Assembly (NCBI RefSeq): GCF_030163755.1
Contig: NZ_JASJOE010000036.1
Location: forward strand, 1 to 36,771
DNA from: Roseicyclus amphidinii
GTDB taxonomy: Bacteria; Pseudomonadota; Alphaproteobacteria; Rhodobacterales; Rhodobacteraceae
DNA length: 36,771 nucleotides
Direction of reading: 5' to 3'
This document shows, piece by piece, positions 1 to 6,910 of this stretch. Position 1 is the first letter of the stretch. The number at the start of each line of letters is the position of its first letter. The translations under genes and the position numbers were made by a program. Under the pieces are notes generated by a model that was given only the letters and a program-made list of their open reading frames with translations, had not been told where the DNA came from and made no database searches.

Positions 1-1
1 C

Positions 2-2113
2 CCCGCCGCCGAGCCCGCGCCCGAGCCGCCGCCCCCGCCGCCCCCGAAACCGGTGTCGAAGCCGGTGATGAAGTCGCTCGACGCGGCCGATCCCTCGATC
101 ATGAACATGTTCGCGGCCCTCGGATCGGACGACGAAGACACGCCCGACACCGCCATCGAAGAGCCGGGACTTGACGCGTCCCGGACCGCGGGCGCCGACG
201 CGCCCGATGCGGAACCGGAGGAGGACGACGCCCTCACCGCGCTGATGGGTTTCGCAGGGATGGCCACGAGCGCGGCCTCCACCAAAGAGGACGCCGAGGC
301 GACCGACGCCGCGCAACCCGCCGAGGCGGAGGCCGGGGACGACCCATTCGCCGCGTTGATGGATCTCGCCGGGATGACCACCGGCGAAACCTCCATCGAC
401 GACGACGCGGAGGCGACCGACACCGCGCAACCCGCCGAGGACGACACGCCCGCGCCGGAGGTGGAGGCCGGGGACGACCCCTTCGCCGCCCTGGCGGACC
501 TCGCCGCGATGACCACCGGCGAAACCTCCATCGACGAGGACGCGGAGGAGGACAACGCCCAGCCGCAACCCGCCGAGGGCGACACGCCCGCACCGGAGGC
601 GGAGGCCGGGGACGACCCCTTCGCCGCGTTGATGGACCTCGCCGCGATGACCACCGGCGAAACCTCCATCGACGAGGACACCGAGGAGGACAACGCCCAG
701 CCGCAACCCGCCGAGGACGACACGCCCGAACCGGAGGCGGAGGCCGGGGACGACCCCTTCGCCGCGTTGATGGATCTCGCCGCGACGACCACGGGCGAAA
801 CCTCCACCGGTGAGGACACCGAGGAGGACAACGCCCAGCCGCAACCCGCCGAGGGCGACACGCCCGCACCGGAGGCGGAGGCCGAGGACGACCCCTTCGC
901 CGCGTTGATGGATCTCGCCGCGATGACCGCGGAGGGAACCTCCACCGACGAGGGCGCGGAGGCGACCGACACAGCGCAACCCATCGAGGACGACACGCCC
1001 GCACCGGAGGCGGAGGCCGGGGACGACCCCTTCGCCGCGTTGATGGATCTCGCCGCGATGACCAGCGGCGACACCTCCATCGGTGAGGACACCGAGGAGG
1101 ACAACGCCCAGCCGCAACCCATCGAGGACGACACGCCCGCACCGGAGGCGGAGGCCGGGGACGACCCCTTCGCCGCCCTGACGGACCTCGCCGCGATGAC
1201 CAGCGGCGACACCTCCATCGGTGAGGACGCGGAGGAGGACAACGCCCAGCCGCAACCCATCGAGGAAGACACGCCCGCACCGGAGGCGGAGGCCGGGGAC
1301 GACCCCTTCGCCGCGTTGATGGACCTCGCCGCGACGACCACCGGCGAAACCTCCACCGACGAGGGCGCGGAGGCGACCGACACAGCGCAACCCGCCGAGG
1401 GCGACACGCCCGCACCGGAGGCGGAGGCCGGGGACGACCCCTTCGCCGGCCTGGCAGACCTCGCCGGGATGGCGGCAGGCGACGATGTCACCGGCGAGAA
1501 CGCGGGCGAAACCAACGGGCCGCAGGCCCCCGATGAGGAGGCGCCGAAACCGGGCGCGGTCGATGACGCCGCCGCATCGCACGACGTCGAACCGGCTGCG
1601 CAGGGTCCACGGGACGAGGGTGTCGCCGCTGCCTCCTCGCCCGAGGTGGTCGAGCCCGTCTTGGAAGACCGCCAGCTCGAGGACATGGCCGAACCGGCGC
1701 AAGTGGCCCCTGCCGCGGAGACGGACGTGCCGGACGCGCATGCGGGGACGGGGTCACAGGAGAGCCCGGTCGATCCCGAGGGCCTTGGACCGGACGCAGA
1801 GGGGTCACCGGCGCCGACCGCCCGTCCGGGCCCGGCGGCGCTCGACCCGCTGTCCCTCGGCGCCCTGTTCGCCGAGATGGACGAGGACGATCCGGCGGAG
1901 GACGCGGTCTCCTTGCCCGGCCCCGTTCCTTTGCCCGGCCCCGCCCCTTTGCCCGGCCCGGACGCGACCGAGGCCGCGCCAGCGGCGACGGAGGACGATG
2001 CCCTTGGTCCGACGGCGCTGATGCGTCGGCTGGGGCTCGCCCCGGGAGAGACGCTGGACTGGGCCGCCTTCGCCCGCCGGACCGGGCGCGACGAGACCGG
2101 GCGCGGGGACTGA
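2..2113 (+). CDS. Acidic tandem-repeat protein, partial at 5' end
   Basis: The frame is open from base 2, so the true start lies left of the window; the visible part is 703 residues. A GTG at 53 is possible, but the 17 codons before it encode a plausible Pro/Glu-rich tract ending in a run of prolines. The core is about nine copies of a 45-46-residue unit holding GDDPFAALMDLAAM, joined by Asp/Glu/Pro/Thr-rich linkers. Degenerate versions of the hydrophobic motif occur near the N-terminus (SIMNMFAALGSDDE) and C-terminus (DPLSLGALFAEMDEDD). Three LPGPxP hexads precede a more ordinary, positively charged tail (TALMRRLGLAPGETLDW). I see no signal peptide, membrane segment or cysteine in the visible part. 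It is probably disordered, with repeated short amphipathic segments that could bind a partner. I do not recognise the family and assign no function. Codon use matches the neighbours. Confidence 0.8.
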   Translation, partial: PAAEPAPEPPPPPPPKPVSKPVMKSLDAADPSIMNMFAALGSDDEDTPDTAIEEPGLDASRTAGADAPDAEPEEDDALTALMGFAGMATSAASTKEDAEATDAAQPAEAEAGDDPFAALMDLAGMTTGETSIDDDAEATDTAQPAEDDTPAPEVEAGDDPFAALADLAAMTTGETSIDEDAEEDNAQPQPAEGDTPAPEAEAGDDPFAALMDLAAMTTGETSIDEDTEEDNAQPQPAEDDTPEPEAEAGDDPFAALMDLAATTTGETSTGEDTEEDNAQPQPAEGDTPAPEAEAEDDPFAALMDLAAMTAEGTSTDEGAEATDTAQPIEDDTPAPEAEAGDDPFAALMDLAAMTSGDTSIGEDTEEDNAQPQPIEDDTPAPEAEAGDDPFAALTDLAAMTSGDTSIGEDAEEDNAQPQPIEEDTPAPEAEAGDDPFAALMDLAATTTGETSTDEGAEATDTAQPAEGDTPAPEAEAGDDPFAGLADLAGMAAGDDVTGENAGETNGPQAPDEEAPKPGAVDDAAASHDVEPAAQGPRDEGVAAASSPEVVEPVLEDRQLEDMAEPAQVAPAAETDVPDAHAGTGSQESPVDPEGLGPDAEGSPAPTARPGPAALDPLSLGALFAEMDEDDPAEDAVSLPGPVPLPGPAPLPGPDATEAAPAATEDDALGPTALMRRLGLAPGETLDWAAFARRTGRDETGRGD
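338..1555 (+). repeat. Intragenic tandem repeat, about 9 units of 135-138 bp
   Basis: The GAC-GAC that opens each DDPFA motif falls at 338, 473, 611, 749, 887, 1022, 1160, 1298 and 1433. The period is therefore 138 bp, or 135 bp where one codon is missing, and always a multiple of three. Neighbouring units are nearly identical at the DNA level, including synonymous positions, which suggests recent expansion or gene conversion. The first and last units are the most diverged. Confidence 0.95.
1913..1963 (+). repeat. 18-bp in-frame repeat encoding LPGPxP
   Basis: Two complete 18-bp units and a third incomplete one encode LPGPVP, LPGPAP and LPGPD in the C-terminal part of the acidic repeat protein. 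It looks like a short proline-glycine spacer between the acidic region and the C-terminal tail. Confidence 0.85.
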
Positions 2114-2158
2114 GCAGCCGCAGCCCGTCAGCCACGCAGGCCTGATCCGTTCGCAAGA

Positions 2159-2188
2159 ACGGTCAGCGCCGCGCGAGGGGCTGACCGT
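2159..2188. terminator. Perfect 9-bp inverted repeat in a convergent intergenic region
   Basis: ACGGTCAGC at 2159-2167 pairs perfectly with GCTGACCGT at 2180-2188 across a 12-base loop. It sits between two convergent genes, so a role at the 3' ends of transcripts is plausible. No U-tract follows on either strand, so it is not a textbook intrinsic terminator. Confidence 0.4.
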
Positions 2189-2212
2189 ATCGTGCCTCGG
2201 GAAAACGGCCGC

Positions 2213-2232
2213 GGCACGGCGCGGGCCGTGCC
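2213..2232 (-). terminator. Strong GC hairpin after the Hint-domain gene
   Basis: GGCACGGC (2213-2220) and GCCGTGCC (2225-2232) form a perfect 8-bp stem with a GCGG loop. On the minus strand a short TTTT run follows a few bases beyond the stem, which fits a weak terminator for the minus-strand gene ending at 2277. Confidence 0.45.
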
Positions 2233-2276
2233 TCATGCGGGCCGGCTGCGGGCCATGTGAGACGGGTTTCGGGCGA

Positions 2277-2927
2277 TCAGTGTTGTGCGGAGGGGCACGG
2301 CGGCGAGGCCAACGGGCGCAGCGCAGCGCCCGAGATTTCCGGCCGGACGCCTGTGTGCACCTCCCGCGACACCTGAGCCATCAGCTCTTCCACGCTGACA
2401 AGCGACAGCGCGACGGGGCCCAGCGGGGCCTCGGACGCGCAGAGCACGACCGGCAGGAAAAGGGTGCGATGCGCAGCCGGGTCAAGGTCGGACGCGAGAC
2501 CGGCGTCGGCCAGCGCGCCCGCGGTCATCTGCACCGCGTCGGTTGCGAAATGCCGCCGGGCGAGGTCGTGGCGCAGGACGATCCTTTGACCGGCCGAAAC
2601 CACCAGCGGCGCGGCAAGCCCCAGCAGCCCCGCGGGCAATTCCACCTGTCGCCCCTCGAGCATCAGACCGACCGTCTGCCGGAGCACGCGCAACAGGCGT
2701 TGCGGGCCGGCCGTGGTCTCGATCATGTCACCCGGTGAAAGCTCCTCGACCGGCACGGCCCCCTGCCCCGCGGCAAGCCGCGTGCCGGCCGCAAGGCCGT
2801 AGGGCGCAGGCTGTGTCGGCAAGGGCCGGATGTCGGGCTTTCGGCGCAACCAGGGGGTCGCGCCGCGCATGCTGTCGGTCATCGAAGGGCCCGCGACCGG
2901 GGCACGCGGGGGGGCTTGGCGTTTCAC
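2277..2927 (-). CDS. Hint-domain (Hint_2-type) protein
   Basis: The protein is 216 residues from a GTG at 2927. Residues about 43-90 carry the pattern YGLAAGTRLAAG...PVEELSPGDMIETTAGPQRLLRV (elided), which matches the start of Hint/Hedgehog-intein domains that are common and multicopy in Rhodobacterales. The nucleophilic Cys that opens self-splicing Hint domains is missing here (Gly/Leu instead), so autoprocessing is unlikely. No signal peptide is seen. The GTG overlaps the stop of the upstream membrane-protein gene by four bases (GTGA), suggesting translational coupling. An ATG at 2882 is an alternative start, also without a clear SD. The physiological role is unknown; members of this group are often called structural or secreted proteins without direct evidence. 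Confidence 0.75.
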   Translation of the reverse strand: MKRQAPPRAPVAGPSMTDSMRGATPWLRRKPDIRPLPTQPAPYGLAAGTRLAAGQGAVPVEELSPGDMIETTAGPQRLLRVLRQTVGLMLEGRQVELPAGLLGLAAPLVVSAGQRIVLRHDLARRHFATDAVQMTAGALADAGLASDLDPAAHRTLFLPVVLCASEAPLGPVALSLVSVEELMAQVSREVHTGVRPEISGAALRPLASPPCPSAQH

Positions 2928-3172
2928 TCGGCCAAGGGCCCGGTGACGGCCGCGGGGGCGGCATCCGCGCCGAACCGTTGCACGCTGATCATGTCGCGCT
3001 CGGCGACGGCGAGGAACGAGGCCAGCATCAGCAGAACCGACAGCAGCCCGATCATGACGATGTCGCGCGTCGGGTTCGCGCGCACGGGCTTGCGCGGCCG
3101 AAGCCCCGCAAGCGAGGGCGCGCCGGTGTAGGTGGCGTGGAACTGGGCGAAGCGATGGGCCGTGGCGGGCAT
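2924..3172 (-). CDS. Small single-helix membrane protein
   Basis: This 82-residue protein starts at ATG 3172, which has GGAG eight bases upstream. Residues about 38-58 (IVMIGLLSVLLMLASFLAV) form one transmembrane helix. The N-terminal part is basic (RPRKPVRANPTRD), which predicts an inside N-terminus. A short C-terminal tail follows (AERDMISVQRFGADA). I do not recognise the family. The stop overlaps the start of the Hint-domain gene, so the two are probably co-transcribed and may act together. Confidence 0.65.
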   Translation of the reverse strand: MPATAHRFAQFHATYTGAPSLAGLRPRKPVRANPTRDIVMIGLLSVLLMLASFLAVAERDMISVQRFGADAAPAAVTGPLAE

Positions 3173-3743
3173 GGCGGGGTCTCCGGTCTGGGGCGGTCGC
3201 GGGGGAGGATCGCGGGCTGTGCGGTGGTTAACGAACCATAATGGGGCACGACGCCGCCCTGCCGGGGGCAGGCGGATAGGCGGGCTGTGCGGATCGACCT
3301 TGCGCCGGTCCATTCGAAAGTCGGCGCACACTTTCGATAGGATGGATGTCCGACCGGGGCCGCGCGGCCCCGCGATCGTTGCGGCATCACGAACCGCCTG
3401 TGGTCAAGCCCGCCTGCCGACGGCGCAGGGGCAGAATCACTCCCTCGGTCGACAATCGCCGGGTGGGCCGGGCGACGGGCCGCACCGCGCGGGGCCGGGT
3501 GACGGCCCCCGGACGGTCGCGCCCGCCGCGCAGGCCGCGCCCATCCCTGCCCGCCATGGGCGACAGGCGATGCCCCTCGGCTTCGCTCAGCGACCGACGG
3601 GCCGGTTTCCGCCTGTGTCGCAGCCATGCCGCGGGCAGCCTCGTTTTGCCGCTTGACGGCACGGGCGTCCCGGCGCAAAGCCCGCGCGCCACGCGGGGAT
3701 GACCGCGCGCGGCATGGCATATCAGACCCTTCGAGACAGGCAC
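3173..3743. other. Intergenic region without a convincing gene
   Basis: About 570 bases separate the minus-strand membrane-protein gene from a small plus-strand ORF. Open frames cross it on both strands, but their products are Arg/Pro-rich, have no recognisable motif and no well-placed SD, as expected from random high-GC sequence. The only structure I can point to is the inverted repeat at 3314-3337, about 140 bases upstream of the minus-strand gene start. Confidence 0.55.
3314..3337. promoter_or_regulatory. Perfect 8-bp inverted repeat, candidate operator
   Basis: TCGAAAGT at 3314-3321 is mirrored exactly by ACTTTCGA at 3330-3337 across an 8-base spacer. The arm centres are 16 bases apart, about one and a half helical turns. 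There is no T-tract, so a dimeric-regulator site is more likely than a terminator. The nearest downstream gene is the minus-strand membrane/Hint pair. Confidence 0.45.
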
Positions 3744-3938
3744 ATGACCCCCAGCACCACCGGCCCCCAGATGGGTGCCCCCGCTCATCCGCAACACGCC
3801 TCCCAACAGGGCGGCAGCGCGGGCGCGACCCGGCAACAACAAGGCCAGCAACAACAGGCCCAGCAACAACTGGCCCAACAGCCCGGCCCGGTCCGGCAGC
3901 CCGGTGCCGCGACCTTCACCGACTGGGCCAGCATCTGA
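3744..3938 (+). CDS. Small Gln-rich hypothetical protein
   Basis: This is a 64-residue ORF from ATG 3744, with a GAGACAGG stretch just upstream that could act as SD. The middle is a run of glutamines broken by Gly/Ala (QQQGQQQQAQQQLAQQ), and the end is FTDWASI. Third positions are strongly G/C, and codon choice outside the Gln run resembles the neighbours, which favours a real gene. The stop is three bases from the stop of the convergent lipoprotein gene. I recognise no family. A shift to 3699 as start is possible but lacks an SD. Confidence 0.4.
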   Translation: MTPSTTGPQMGAPAHPQHASQQGGSAGATRQQQGQQQQAQQQLAQQPGPVRQPGAATFTDWASI

Positions 3939-3941
3939 GCC

Positions 3942-4685
3942 TCAGCGCGCCGCGCGGATCACCTCACGGCAGGTCCGCGCGTCGTATTCCGCCTCGCAAA
4001 ACGACATCGCCGCGGCGATCCCGCCCGACGGTCGCGGCCCCATGGGCGGCACGGGCGACGGCGCCGCGGCGTGAACCTGCGACGCATAGGGCAAGGCCTT
4101 TGGCACCGGCGGGGCGAGCGGCGACAGGATGGCGGTCAGACCCCGCGCCCGGTCCTCGCTGACATAGGCCTTGACCACCGCATCGACGAAGTCGCGCTTG
4201 TGATCGCGCCCGGCGATGAAATCGCGGCGACGATAGGCGGCGATCTCGTCCGAGCGGAAGGCCATGACCTCCTCGATCCTGCCCTCGGGCCAGCCCTCTG
4301 CGACGAAGCTGCGGCGCTGCTCGGCGGCTTCGCGCGACAGATCGGCGACCAGCTCCTCGAGCCGTTCGGCCCCGGTGATGCAGTCGAGGTAGCTGTCGAA
4401 CAGGAACCGCGCATCGGCGGGCCGCTCGGCGAAGGTCTCGAGAAAGGCGGCCTCGAGCGCCTGGCTGTCGCTAAGGGTCAGCCGCCCCCCGGCGGTCGCC
4501 GCGTCCACCTGCGCCGCCAGCCCGACGTGCCGCTCGAGCCGCACCCCACCGCCGCACAGTGCAAGATTGTCGACCGCGCGCCCCGAGACCATCGGCTCGA
4601 CCGGGCGGCGCAGGCTGTCGCAGGAGGCGGCGGGCAGGACCGCGACCATGCCCAGCAGGGCAAGGATCAGACGGCTTCGACGCAT
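3942..4685 (-). CDS. Putative lipoprotein, long paralog of a tandem pair
   Basis: The protein has 247 residues. The N-terminus (MRRSRLILALLGMVAVLPAASC) is a signal sequence ending in a possible but non-ideal lipobox (AASC). Residues about 38-100 share a pattern with the gene just upstream: ALCGGGVRLE, then a helix with AAF, then F-x2-Y-x2-C (LFDSYLDCI). After this come a charged helical segment (about 105-190) and a Pro-rich linker, then a C-terminal CEAEYDARTCREV. The start overlaps the end of the upstream paralog by 19 bases, so the pair forms one translationally coupled unit. I recognise no named family; it probably acts in the periplasm or at the inner face of the outer membrane. Confidence 0.7.
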   Translation of the reverse strand: MRRSRLILALLGMVAVLPAASCDSLRRPVEPMVSGRAVDNLALCGGGVRLERHVGLAAQVDAATAGGRLTLSDSQALEAAFLETFAERPADARFLFDSYLDCITGAERLEELVADLSREAAEQRRSFVAEGWPEGRIEEVMAFRSDEIAAYRRRDFIAGRDHKRDFVDAVVKAYVSEDRARGLTAILSPLAPPVPKALPYASQVHAAAPSPVPPMGPRPSGGIAAAMSFCEAEYDARTCREVIRAAR

Positions 4686-4978
4686 GTGACATACCGCTGG
4701 AACGAGGCCGCGACGGTCGGATCGGATGGGTCGGACCCGTCGAAAAACGCCGCGCGCAGCACCTGCAGCGCCTCGGCGTCCAGCTCTCCCAACTCCTGCA
4801 GGGAGGTGCCGACCTTGGCCGTCACCTCGACCGACAACCCGCGTTCGATGCCCGCCCCGCAGAGCGCGATGCGGTCGCGGATGTCGCTGTCGGTCACGAG
4901 GGGGGGCGGCGGAGTGCGGTCGCAGATCGACAGGGGAAGCGGCACCATCGCCGCGATGACAAGACCGGCAAATTTCAT
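4667..4978 (-). CDS. Putative small lipoprotein, short paralog of a tandem pair
   Basis: This 103-residue protein starts at ATG 4978, with GAGGG seven bases upstream. The N-terminus MKFAGLVIAAMVPLPLSIC ends in a lipobox-like LSIC. The mature part contains ALCGAGIERG, a helix with LRAAFFDG, and FQRYVTCVEA, in the same order and spacing as the first 100 residues of the next gene. Two shared cysteines (LCG and the Y-x2-C) could form a disulfide in the periplasm; that is inference. The gene overlaps its paralog and lies upstream of it in the same operon. Confidence 0.7.
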   Translation of the reverse strand: MKFAGLVIAAMVPLPLSICDRTPPPPLVTDSDIRDRIALCGAGIERGLSVEVTAKVGTSLQELGELDAEALQVLRAAFFDGSDPSDPTVAASFQRYVTCVEAV

Positions 4979-5054
4979 CGTGAAACCCTCGACATCGTTA
5001 CAACGCGGCCAGTGAACCCGCCGCGCGACAGTCGAGTCAACATTGCGGGCAACG

Positions 5055-5084
5055 AAAAAGGGCCACCCCGGATGGGGCGGCCCT
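5055..5084 (-). terminator. Intrinsic terminator of ndk
   Basis: Read on the minus strand, a stem AGGGCC-x-CCCC / GGGG-x-GGCCCT with one mismatch and an ATCC loop is followed directly by five U residues (A-tract 5055-5059 on the plus strand). It lies just after the ndk stop codon. Confidence 0.85.
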
Positions 5085-5107
5085 GTGTATCCGCGCGGCT
5101 GGAGGGG

Positions 5108-5530
5108 TCAGCCGACCAGTTCGAGACCTGCGAAGAAATAGGCGATTTCCTCGGCGGCGGTTTCCGGCGCGTCCGAGCCGTGGACCGAGTTCTCGCCCTT
5201 GGACAGCGCGAAATCCTTGCGGATCGTGCCCTCGGCGGCTTCCGCCGGGTCGGTCGCGCCCATCACTTCACGATACTTGGCGATGGCGTCCTCGCCTTCC
5301 AGCACCTGCACGACGACCGGCTCGGAGGCCATGAACTCGCACAGCTCGCCGTAGAAGGGGCGTTCCTTGTGGACGGCGTAGAAATGGCCGGCCTGGGCGG
5401 GGGTCATGTGGATGCGCTTCTGCGCGATGATCCGGAGGCCCGCGGCCTCGATCTTGGCGTTGATCGCGCCGGTCAGGTTGCGCTTGGTGGCGTCGGGCTT
5501 GATGATCGAAAAAGTGCGCTGAATGGCCAT
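5108..5530 (-). CDS. ndk: Nucleoside diphosphate kinase
   Basis: This enzyme moves the gamma-phosphate from ATP to other nucleoside and deoxynucleoside diphosphates through a phospho-histidine, keeping NTP pools balanced in the cytoplasm. The protein is 140 residues, the usual family length. It begins [17 protein letters not shown] and has the active-site segment [12 protein letters not shown] with the catalytic His at 117. I chose ATG 5530 because GGAGC lies just upstream; an in-frame ATG four codons earlier would place the SD inside the gene. It is monocistronic with its own terminator. Confidence 0.97.
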   Translation of the reverse strand: MAIQRTFSIIKPDATKRNLTGAINAKIEAAGLRIIAQKRIHMTPAQAGHFYAVHKERPFYGELCEFMASEPVVVQVLEGEDAIAKYREVMGATDPAEAAEGTIRKDFALSKGENSVHGSDAPETAAEEIAYFFAGLELVG

Positions 5531-5594
5531 GGTAAGCTCCATCGGGTTCGGGTTTGCGCGGCGCGTAGCATGGCCCGCAGCGGTTGGAAAGCCG

Positions 5595-6794
5595 TCAATC
5601 GGCCTGTGCCTGCCGCGCCGCGCCGCGCACGGCCAGCACGGCCAGCACCAGCGCCACGCAGGACGCCGCGATCATCAGCGCCAGAAGGCGCAGGGGCGTC
5701 GCCCCCGCCGCCATGACGGGCAGGGTAAGGCCCGTCAGCACCGCGCCCCCGAAAAGCTGCAGCGCCCCCGACAGCCCCGCCGCACTCCCCGCAAGGTCCG
5801 GCCGGACCGAGATCAGCCCGGCGTTCGTGTTGGCCAGCGTCAGCCCGTTGCCCAGGCCCACGCAGATCGTCGCGGCGAACAGCACCAGCGGGTGTGAGTA
5901 ACCCGCCGCGAACACCGCCGCCCCCGCGCACAGCCCGGCCAGCGCCAGCGACCGCCCGGCAAGGATCATCGGCGCAAGCCCCAGCCGGGGCGAAAGCCGC
6001 GCGGTGACCGCCGAGCCGATCATGTAGCCCCCGGTGATCGAGCCGAGCCCCACGCCCACCCATGTGGACGAAAGCCCGAATTCCGCCTGCGCCACGAAGG
6101 GCGCACCGGTCAGGAAGATGTAGAAGGTGCCCACCGACACCCCCGTGCAAAGCGCATAGGCCCAGAACAGCCCCGATCCCAAAAGCGCCCGATAGGCCGC
6201 CACCTGCTCGCGCGGGGATCGCCGGACGCGCAACCGCGTCTCGCCCCAATCGGCCCATACCAGCGCCACCGCGACCACGCCCAGCCCCGCGTAGAGCGCG
6301 AAGATCGCCCGCCAGCCGATCAGCGTGTCCAGCACGCCCCCGATCGCGGGCCCGATCATCGGCGCGATCGCCATGGCCGCCGCGATGGTGCCCATCTTCC
6401 CCGCCGCGTCGCGCGTGTCATACATGTCGCGCAAGGTGGCCAGCCCCACGATGCTGCCCGCCAGCACCAGCGCCTGCACCAGCCTGCAGGCGAGAAACAG
6501 CTCGAAATCGCTCGCCAGCACCGCCCCGAGCGAGGCCAGCGCGTAGACCGCCATCGCCGCCAATATCACCGGTCGCCGCCCCAGCAGGTCCGAGACCGGC
6601 CCGAGCATCAGTTGCAGCACCCCCGCCGCCACCATGTAGGCCGACACGGCCAGCCCCATTGTCCCCTCGCTGACGCCAAACCCCTCGGCCATGCGCGGCA
6701 GCGCGGGCAGGAACATGTTGAGCGTCAGCACCGTGAGCCCGACCAGCAGGATCATGGTGCCAAGATGCGGCGGGGTGCGGGCTGGGGTGATCAC
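5595..6794 (-). CDS. MFS drug-resistance transporter, Bcr/CflA type
   Basis: The protein has about 399 residues and about 12 transmembrane helices. N-terminal motifs fit the 12-TM drug:H+ antiporters: TM1 has [17 protein letters not shown], the loop between helices 2 and 3 has [12 protein letters not shown] (MFS motif A), and helix 5 has [11 protein letters not shown] (motif C, antiporter signature). The family exports bicyclomycin, chloramphenicol-like drugs and other small molecules; the substrate here is unknown. The start is uncertain. GTG 6794 gives [13 protein letters not shown] before TM1, which resembles family N-termini, but no clear SD is present. An upstream ATG at 6887 adds an unlikely Arg-rich leader. 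It is divergent from the ABC-F gene. Confidence 0.85.
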   Translation of the reverse strand: MITPARTPPHLGTMILLVGLTVLTLNMFLPALPRMAEGFGVSEGTMGLAVSAYMVAAGVLQLMLGPVSDLLGRRPVILAAMAVYALASLGAVLASDFELFLACRLVQALVLAGSIVGLATLRDMYDTRDAAGKMGTIAAAMAIAPMIGPAIGGVLDTLIGWRAIFALYAGLGVVAVALVWADWGETRLRVRRSPREQVAAYRALLGSGLFWAYALCTGVSVGTFYIFLTGAPFVAQAEFGLSSTWVGVGLGSITGGYMIGSAVTARLSPRLGLAPMILAGRSLALAGLCAGAAVFAAGYSHPLVLFAATICVGLGNGLTLANTNAGLISVRPDLAGSAAGLSGALQLFGGAVLTGLTLPVMAAGATPLRLLALMIAASCVALVLAVLAVRGAARQAQAD

Positions 6795-6910
6795 GGGGGG
6801 CGCGGGGTCCGAAAAGGGCCGATGCCGCTTCGCTACCACCCCGGAGCGTCCTGCACCAGCGCCCGCACGCAGGCATTGACCCCGCACGCCCGCCCTGCCA
6901 CATCGCGCCC

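Noticed and set aside
234-1415. A 393-codon minus-strand frame full of Arg and Pro inside the repeat array
   Set aside because: It is the complement of the tandem repeats. It stays open only because the unit is a multiple of three without stops; it has no SD and the product has no sensible composition.
3387-3878. Minus-strand frame beginning with a Leu-rich, signal-peptide-like segment (MGQLLLGLLLLALLL)
   Set aside because: The Leu run is the complement of the CAA/CAG glutamine run in the plus-strand ORF. The remainder is Arg-rich without a motif.
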